DNA of 9,638 bases from JBDTVS01 sp040007095 (GTDB taxonomy: Bacteria; Acidobacteriota; Vicinamibacteria; Vicinamibacterales; CAVVIG01), in assembly GCA_040007095.1 (NCBI GenBank), contig JBDTVS010000013.1, positions 1-9,638 on the forward strand, given 5' to 3'. Both the position numbers and the translations under genes were made by a program. The notes below the pieces were generated by a model. The model saw nothing but the letters and a program-made list of their open reading frames with translations. It was not told the DNA's origin and made no database searches. Positions 5,943 through 9,638 of the stretch are shown here, piece by piece; the stretch's first letter is position 1, and every line of letters begins with the position of its first letter.

Positions 5943-6382
5943 ATGCTGTTTCTTGTGGGGGACGCGGAAATGGGGATCGGGCGGCGCCTGTCGATCCGGT
6001 CGATGGCGCCGTGTGCCGCCGACGTGATCCAGGACGTCGGCCGCCTGGTCGTGCAGGAACGCGACGCGGTGGTCGGTGTGGTGTCGGTCCGGGACCTGAG
6101 GCGAGCTGCGCGGCAGAGGCCGCGAGCCGAAGAAGCTCACAGTCGCTGACTTCATGACCGCCGGTGTCGTGACCGCTGAACCGGACACGTCGCTGCGCCG
6201 GGCCGCCAACCTGATGCGCGGACATTCGATCGGGTGTCTCGTGGTCACGGACGAAGGCCGCGCCGTTGGTATCGTGACTGCCTTCGAGGATGGCCCATTG
6301 TTTGCTGAACGGCGCCGGCGTGACGTTTCAGGGAGACTGTGGCGATTTATCACGTGATCTCCTCGAATGGGTCGCGAACCGG
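5943..6382 (+). pseudogene. Frameshifted two-CBS-domain gene
   Basis: Recognisable CBS pieces occur in three successive frames. In the frame of 5943 there is DVIQDVGRLVVQERDAVVGVVSVRDLR, the second half of a first CBS domain, but shortened in the middle. After the frame stops making sense, the next frame (open from 6100) carries KKLTVADFMTAGVVTAEPDT followed by SLRRAANLMRGHSIGCLVV and GRAVGIVT (to 6279), a nearly complete second CBS domain. The expected close, DLLEWVANR, lies in the third frame at 6356-6382, about 70 nt later than in intact proteins. No start with a ribosome binding site is found. CBS pairs bind adenine nucleotides and regulate attached or partner proteins; here the gene is probably dead. 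A sequencing or assembly error could explain a single shift, but not the missing and extra segments together. Confidence 0.7.
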
Positions 6383-6670
6383 GATTGGCCACGGACTGCA
6401 CCCGTCGGTTGCGTCCGTGGTGTGTATCGGCAGCGGCACGTAGAACGGTGGCGCGGGTTACACTGGCGTCGGCCATCGATGCAGGGACATCGCGACAGCG
6501 ACGCGACTCGTTCTCGGTGGTCATCAGTCCGATCACCTCCGACGGATCGTCGCAAGTGTGACCGGACCGCTCGCAGAAGGAGACATTCATTCGACAGCGG
6601 GACCGTTGTGATGAATCGCGCGATTCGATCATCAGTCTTTGATCATCCTATCGACACGCGGTCGTGTTGA
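6383..6670. other. Gene-free, eroded stretch after the CBS remnant
   Basis: No supported gene. A Shine-Dalgarno-like AGAAGGAG occurs near 6575-6582 but is followed by ATT codons and a short frame. GATCATC is repeated directly at about 6627 and 6641. CGACACG (6652-6658) and CGTGTTG (6663-6669) form a seven-pair hairpin, one G-U, with a CGGT loop just before the HAF fragment. Confidence 0.4.
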
Positions 6671-6765
6671 AGGCGATTCATCGCCAACTCGACCGAGGCG
6701 TGGGGCATTTACAACAGAACCCAGATTGTCGGTTGCGACGTGGTCAACGGCCACGCGCATGGTGA
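6671..6765 (+). pseudogene. Fragment of a HAF-repeat gene
   Basis: Positions 6692-6762 align without gaps to 8735-8805 of the intact HAF-repeat gene with 59 of 71 bases identical by hand count. The frame is kept: NSTEAWGIYNRTQIVG, then VVNGHAHG, against TEAWGINNLTQIVG, then LVNGQSHG. Before it, 6673-6691 still resembles the strand that precedes each repeat (Ile-Asp-Val-Pro-Asn) but appears to have lost about two bases. After 6765 similarity stops. Only one repeat of a protein that normally has several is left, with no start or stop, so it is a relic. It lies about 120 nt upstream of the ABC ATPase start, in a different frame. Confidence 0.8.
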
Positions 6766-6870
6766 CGCGCCGATTCGCCTGACCGTCGGGGCGTGCTGGC
6801 GTCGATGGTATTGGCGTGGACCGGGGTCCTGGCGCCCGTGGCACCGATGCGCGCCCTGGGTTGTGGCGCT

Positions 6871-6875
6871 GGAGG
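6871..6875 (+). promoter_or_regulatory. Shine-Dalgarno that supports the GTG start of the ABC ATPase
   Basis: GGAGG is ten bases upstream of GTG 6886. The in-frame ATG at 6793 has no such site and would add 31 residues unlike MlaF family N-termini, so GTG 6886 is preferred. Confidence 0.6.
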
Positions 6876-6885
6876 ACAAGACAAG

Positions 6886-7746
6886 GTGGCAGACACGACC
6901 GCGCCCGTTGGCGCCTCAGCGTGGGACGAGGCCGAATCTGCGGCCGTCGTGTTCGACAAGGTGTCGTTCGCGTTCGACGAGCACATCGTCCTACGCGAGA
7001 TCAGTTTCGCCATCCCGAAGGGCAGCATGAACATCCTGCTGGGCGCTAGCGGCTCCGGGAAGTCCGTCGTTCTCAAGCTCATTCTCGGACTGCTTCGACC
7101 CGACTCCGGCAGGATCCTTATCAACGGACAACGAGTCGATGATATGGCCGAGCGCGATCTCCTGAAAGTGAGGGCCGACGTCGGCATGCTGTTCCAGGAA
7201 AACGCGCTGTTCGATTCGCTGACCGTCGCGGAGAACGTCGGCTACCGGTTGTACGAAGAGACCGACACGCCTCAGGAGCAAGTGCGCACCCGTGTCGAGG
7301 AGGTCCTGGGGTTCATGGGGCTCAGTGAGTTCATCGACCGGATGCCGTCGCAGTTGTCGGGCGGCCAGCGGAAGCGCGTGGCGATCGCGCGCGCAATAGC
7401 CGCGAAACCGCGCCTGCTGCTGTTCGACGATCCCACGACGGGACTCGATCCCATCATCGCCGCAACGGTTGACGACGAAATCGTCAAGCTGCGCGACGTG
7501 GAACACGTGACGTCGATTCTGGTGACGCACCAGATTCGAGATGCGTTTTACGTCGCCACGCACAGGGCCGTGGGGACAGATGGAGGGCTGCAGATAGTCA
7601 GCACAGATCACGCAGATGAGGCACACACCGAGTTCATGGTGCTGCACGAGGGTCAGATCCAATTCCGGGGGAGCGCGGCGGAACTACTGGCGTCCCAAAT
7701 CCGCTACTTGCAGCAGTTTCTCTTCATGACATTGCCGCCCTGGTAA
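6886..7746 (+). CDS. ABC transporter ATP-binding protein, MlaF-like
   Basis: From GTG 6886 the product has 286 residues, close to family size. Walker A is GASGSGKS (residues 53-60). The Q-loop is in GMLFQENALFDSLTVAENVGY (Gln104), whose 'ALFDSLTVAENV' is a hallmark of the MlaF/Ttg2A lipid-transport ATPases. The signature is LSGGQ (157-161), Walker B LLLFDDPTTGLDP (Asp181, then Asp182 where Glu is usual) and the H-loop is LVTHQ (His215). The C-terminal LHEGQIQFRG plus ELLAS matches the family tail. MlaF works at the inner membrane with MlaE permease and MlaD substrate-binding subunits to move phospholipids between membranes. Neither partner is in the window, so it is an orphan here. A longer start at ATG 6793 is possible but lacks a ribosome binding site. 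It is convergent with the small membrane protein. Confidence 0.92.
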   Translation: MADTTAPVGASAWDEAESAAVVFDKVSFAFDEHIVLREISFAIPKGSMNILLGASGSGKSVVLKLILGLLRPDSGRILINGQRVDDMAERDLLKVRADVGMLFQENALFDSLTVAENVGYRLYEETDTPQEQVRTRVEEVLGFMGLSEFIDRMPSQLSGGQRKRVAIARAIAAKPRLLLFDDPTTGLDPIIAATVDDEIVKLRDVEHVTSILVTHQIRDAFYVATHRAVGTDGGLQIVSTDHADEAHTEFMVLHEGQIQFRGSAAELLASQIRYLQQFLFMTLPPW

Positions 7747-7763
7747 CCTGCCCGACGTCCGCG

Positions 7764-7789
7764 CGCCTGTCGTGAGGACCGGTCAGGCG
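7764..7789. terminator. Hairpin between convergent genes
   Basis: CGCCTG (7764-7769) and CAGGCG (7784-7789) are perfect inverted arms with a 14-base loop. They lie in the 51-nt gap between the stops of the ABC ATPase (plus) and the small membrane protein (minus). The position suits a bidirectional terminator; there is no T-run. Confidence 0.45.
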
Positions 7790-7797
7790 AGTGCGAC

Positions 7798-8025
7798 CTA
7801 TTGGCCCGCGCGAGCGTCGCCGCCGATGCGTGCAAAGAATCCTCCGATGACCAGGAGCACTCCGAACAACCCGACCACAACGCCCACCGGCAACATGATC
7901 ATCGTCACGCCAAGGGCGAGACCCACGATCATCAACAAGGCGCCGACGATGATTGCGGCGATGTGGCCAAGCACGGAGCCGGTCACCGCAGCGAAATGAC
8001 GAGACGACAATGTAGATGTACTCAT
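7798..8025 (-). CDS. Small two-helix membrane protein
   Basis: The protein has 75 residues. ATG 8023-8025 is chosen because GAGGA lies five to nine bases upstream on the minus strand. A longer reading to 8112 would add a Cys-rich stretch with no ribosome binding site. The N-terminal 15 residues are polar (MSTSTLSSRH). Two hydrophobic helices follow, about residues 17-40 (GSVLGHIAAIIVGALLMIVG and onward) and 45-66 (LPVGVVVGLFGVLLVIGG), joined by a very short Pro-containing turn. A basic tail (ARIGGDARAGQ) suggests a cytoplasmic C-terminus. The Gly/Val-rich helices could pack tightly as an oligomer. No family is recognised. It converges on the MlaF-like gene, so co-transcription is excluded. 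It could be a stress-induced envelope protein, but that is only a guess. Confidence 0.7.
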   Translation of the reverse strand: MSTSTLSSRHFAAVTGSVLGHIAAIIVGALLMIVGLALGVTMIMLPVGVVVGLFGVLLVIGGFFARIGGDARAGQ

Positions 8026-8500
8026 GGCTTCCTCGTCGAATGGCTGGCAGTTATCACGCGCATTTGGACAGCAACAACCCTGCCGTCTCACGAACTCGCT
8101 GAACGGGACCACGACAGAGAGCCGAGCTGAGAGACGGAGCCGGCGGCTTCGGCTCAGCGTCCTGTCGCACTGACTGACACCGTTTCAGTCGAGCCTGAGG
8201 CCGTTGGCTGCGCCTGCAGTGGCTCAGCTGGCAATTTGGGCGGAGGGCGTCAGGGGTCGCGGTGGGGAGTTCTTCCCAGCTCGTGCGGAATACCTCCCAT
8301 TGTGCGCGGTCGTTCGGGCCGTCTGGCGAGACGGCGGTCGTGCGCCAACTGACACACTCATTGCGAAAGGCGGCACCGGTGTTGCAGCCCGCGTCGATAT
8401 CAGCGCCGGTCCGGTGACGTCCTCGGACGTGCGCCGGCGGCGAGGGGACGCCGTCCCACGGTCGAGCTGCAGTCCATCCAGTCATTCTGAAGAGGTTGAT
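8026..8500. other. Gene-free upstream region of the HAF-repeat gene
   Basis: The HAF frame is open upstream to 8204, but codons before ATG 8501 are unlike the protein and a signal peptide starts exactly at 8501. Two adjacent hairpins are present: GAGCCG (8137-8142) with CGGCTC (8150-8155), and GACTGA (8172-8177) with TCAGTC (8185-8190), each six perfect pairs with a seven-base loop. No clear promoter was seen. Confidence 0.45.
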
Positions 8501-9589
8501 ATGCGCATCCGCCTGATCCATGCCGTACTGGCAACATCCGCACTGTGCGGCGCCAGCATTGCTGCTGGGGCAGTCGCCGTGGTCAAAGTCCCCGGCGTGA
8601 CATTCACGGTCGCCCACGGGATCAACGATCGCAGCCAGATCGTGGGGTCGTTCAAAGATGCCGCGAGCAAGACGCACGGGTTCCTTCGTACGGGCGGGCA
8701 ATACACGACGATTGACGTTCCCAACGCCGACCGAACCGAGGCGTGGGGTATCAACAACCTGACCCAGATTGTCGGTTCGTACCTGGTCAACGGCCAGTCG
8801 CATGGCTTCGTGCTGGAGAACGGCCGCTATTCCACTCTCGATCCGCCTGCCGCGACCTCGGCGAGCGCTTACGGGATCAACGACCTCGGCCAGATCGTCG
8901 GCGTTTACGCGGATGCCGGCGGCTCCCACGGATTCTTGTGGACGCACGGACGATTTGCCACGATCGATCTGCCCAATCCGGGGACGACCTCGGCCGCGGC
9001 CCGGGGCATCAACCGCTATGGTCAGATTGTCGGGTATCGCGATGGTCTTCAATATAGTGGCCCGAGAAACTTCTCATTGGAGGCTGATGGAAGTGTGACG
9101 ACACAGCCGGATCCTTTTGGCGTCCGGCCCAATTACTATGGGATCAACGATCGCGGGGAGATCGTTGGCCAGGTATTCATTTCCGTGAACACCACTTCAT
9201 TTCTCCGCGCCTTCGGAACTGAGACAGAAGTGCTCGGCGTGCATGTGGCTTACGGGATCAACAATCGCGGTCAAGTCGTGGGCGTGACCCAGTCCGACGA
9301 TCCGCTTAAGTCCGACGGCGTTGTCTACACGCCGCCGGGACTCATCGAAGATGTGTCGGGAATCGCTTCTCCGGACAGAACGCGAATTCCCCTGAGTTCC
9401 GTGATCGTCGACAAAAATCTCACGACGTGGACGCTGGGACCAGGTGAGGAGATTCTGCGCGACGGCACCCAGGTGCTCGGCGGATACGGCTCGCAGATTC
9501 TGTGGTACGGAGGCTCTATTTACGTGTTGGGCGACGACTACAACTGGTGGCGATGGAACGGCAGTACGTGGATGTTTGCCGGACCGTAA
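8501..9589 (+). CDS. Secreted HAF-repeat protein with a Trp-rich C-terminal tail
   Basis: The product has 362 residues. GAAGAGG lies five bases before ATG 8501, and a Sec signal peptide (MRIRLIHAVLATSALCGASI, cleavage near Ala24) begins there. Six copies of a repeat centred on GIN-x-x-x-Q/E-I/V-VG start at residues 40, 83, 125, 169, 214 and 252, spaced 42-45 residues. Most are followed by SHGFL/V and a short strand such as TTIDVPN. This is the extracellular HAF-repeat family, predicted to fold as a beta-propeller-like array; its function is not established. Copies four and five are separated by a non-canonical insert around residues 179-211. After residue 300 comes a different module ending ILWYGGSIYVLGDDYNWWRW-NGSTW, rich in Trp and Tyr, which I recall as a recurring C-terminal tail of secreted proteins in environmental bacteria and which may bind surfaces or glycans (inference). 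Confidence 0.88.
   Translation: MRIRLIHAVLATSALCGASIAAGAVAVVKVPGVTFTVAHGINDRSQIVGSFKDAASKTHGFLRTGGQYTTIDVPNADRTEAWGINNLTQIVGSYLVNGQSHGFVLENGRYSTLDPPAATSASAYGINDLGQIVGVYADAGGSHGFLWTHGRFATIDLPNPGTTSAAARGINRYGQIVGYRDGLQYSGPRNFSLEADGSVTTQPDPFGVRPNYYGINDRGEIVGQVFISVNTTSFLRAFGTETEVLGVHVAYGINNRGQVVGVTQSDDPLKSDGVVYTPPGLIEDVSGIASPDRTRIPLSSVIVDKNLTTWTLGPGEEILRDGTQVLGGYGSQILWYGGSIYVLGDDYNWWRWNGSTWMFAGP
8618..9283 (+). repeat. Six in-gene HAF repeats
   Basis: Each unit encodes GIN followed by three variable residues and QIVG or a close variant, about 126-135 bp per unit. DNA similarity between units is highest over the codons for GIN and QIVG (for example GGGATCAACGAT at 8618, 8873 and 9140). Such repeats favour unequal recombination and may explain the detached copy at 6671-6765. 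Confidence 0.8.
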
Positions 9590-9628
9590 CAGTTCACCCT
9601 GTACAAAGTGATCGGAGGGGCGTACCGT

Positions 9629-9638
9629 ATGCGGCATG
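9629..9638 (+). CDS. Probable start of a further gene, cut by the window end
   Basis: ATG 9629 is preceded by GGAGGGG (9614-9620) at good spacing, 40 nt after the HAF stop. Only MRH is visible, so nothing can be said of the product. The spacing would allow co-transcription with the HAF-repeat gene. Confidence 0.45.

Noticed and set aside
5865..6632. A 255-codon open frame on the minus strand across the CBS region
   Set aside because: The translation is Arg/Ser/Pro-rich and unlike any family, while the plus strand carries clear CBS domain sequence. Absence of stops is expected at this GC content.
8054..9052. A 332-codon open frame on the minus strand opposite the HAF-repeat gene
   Set aside because: Its repeated 'DLAxVVDP' phrases are exactly the reverse complement of the GIN...QIVG codons of the real gene, and the plus strand has a signal peptide, ribosome binding site and family repeats.
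1721..9100. Shared GPRNFS phrase in the beta-barrel protein and the HAF-repeat protein
   Set aside because: Six residues in unrelated folds; treated as chance.
1..9638. Search by eye for CRISPR repeats, tRNA or rRNA genes, integrases, transposases, toxin-antitoxin pairs or defence genes
   Set aside because: None seen on either strand; the repeats present are explained by the HAF gene and local hairpins.

Overview
The window reads as a GC-rich chromosomal segment from an environmental Gram-negative bacterium. Outer-membrane features (a small beta-barrel, an MlaF-type ATPase, Sec signal peptides on several products), a HAF-repeat protein with a Trp-rich C-terminal tail, and short single-gene units separated by long gene-free stretches fit a soil Acidobacteriota or a similar lineage. 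That assignment is an impression from gene content and codon bias; no rRNA or marker gene is present.

Layout. 1-764: 3' part of an exported or extracellular beta-propeller (lactonase-like) gene. 765-1150: gene-free with several hairpins. 1166-1465: small dimeric alpha/beta-barrel protein. 1721-2326 (minus): signal-peptide-bearing outer-membrane beta-barrel, divergent from 2524-3201, an atypical SDR/HTATIP2-like NAD(P)-binding protein that is visibly less GC-rich than its surroundings. 3213-3383: remnant of a membrane-protein C-terminus. 3561-3962: stand-alone receiver domain. 4415-4906 (minus): universal stress protein, preceded by a terminator-like hairpin with a T6 run abutting its Shine-Dalgarno. 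5366-5881: exported NTF2/DUF4440-like protein. 5943-6382: broken two-CBS-domain gene spread over three frames. 6671-6765: a fragment of a HAF-repeat gene, 83% identical over 71 nt to the intact HAF gene about 2 kb downstream. 6886-7746: MlaF-like ABC ATPase, convergent with 7798-8025 (minus), a 75-residue two-helix membrane protein. 8501-9589: HAF-repeat secreted protein. 9629-end: probable start of another gene.

No obvious operon links these genes. Most have their own ribosome binding site and face large spacers. The set leans towards stress and envelope functions (receiver, universal stress protein, CBS, MlaF-like ATPase, beta-barrel), but a shared pathway is inference only. Several gene remnants mark 3.2-3.5 kb and 5.9-6.8 kb as eroding DNA. 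I saw no defence system, CRISPR array, integrase, transposase, tRNA or rRNA. The points most worth checking are the HAF fragment, the terminator in front of the universal stress gene, the frameshifted CBS gene and the AT-rich inverted repeat at 5049-5071.
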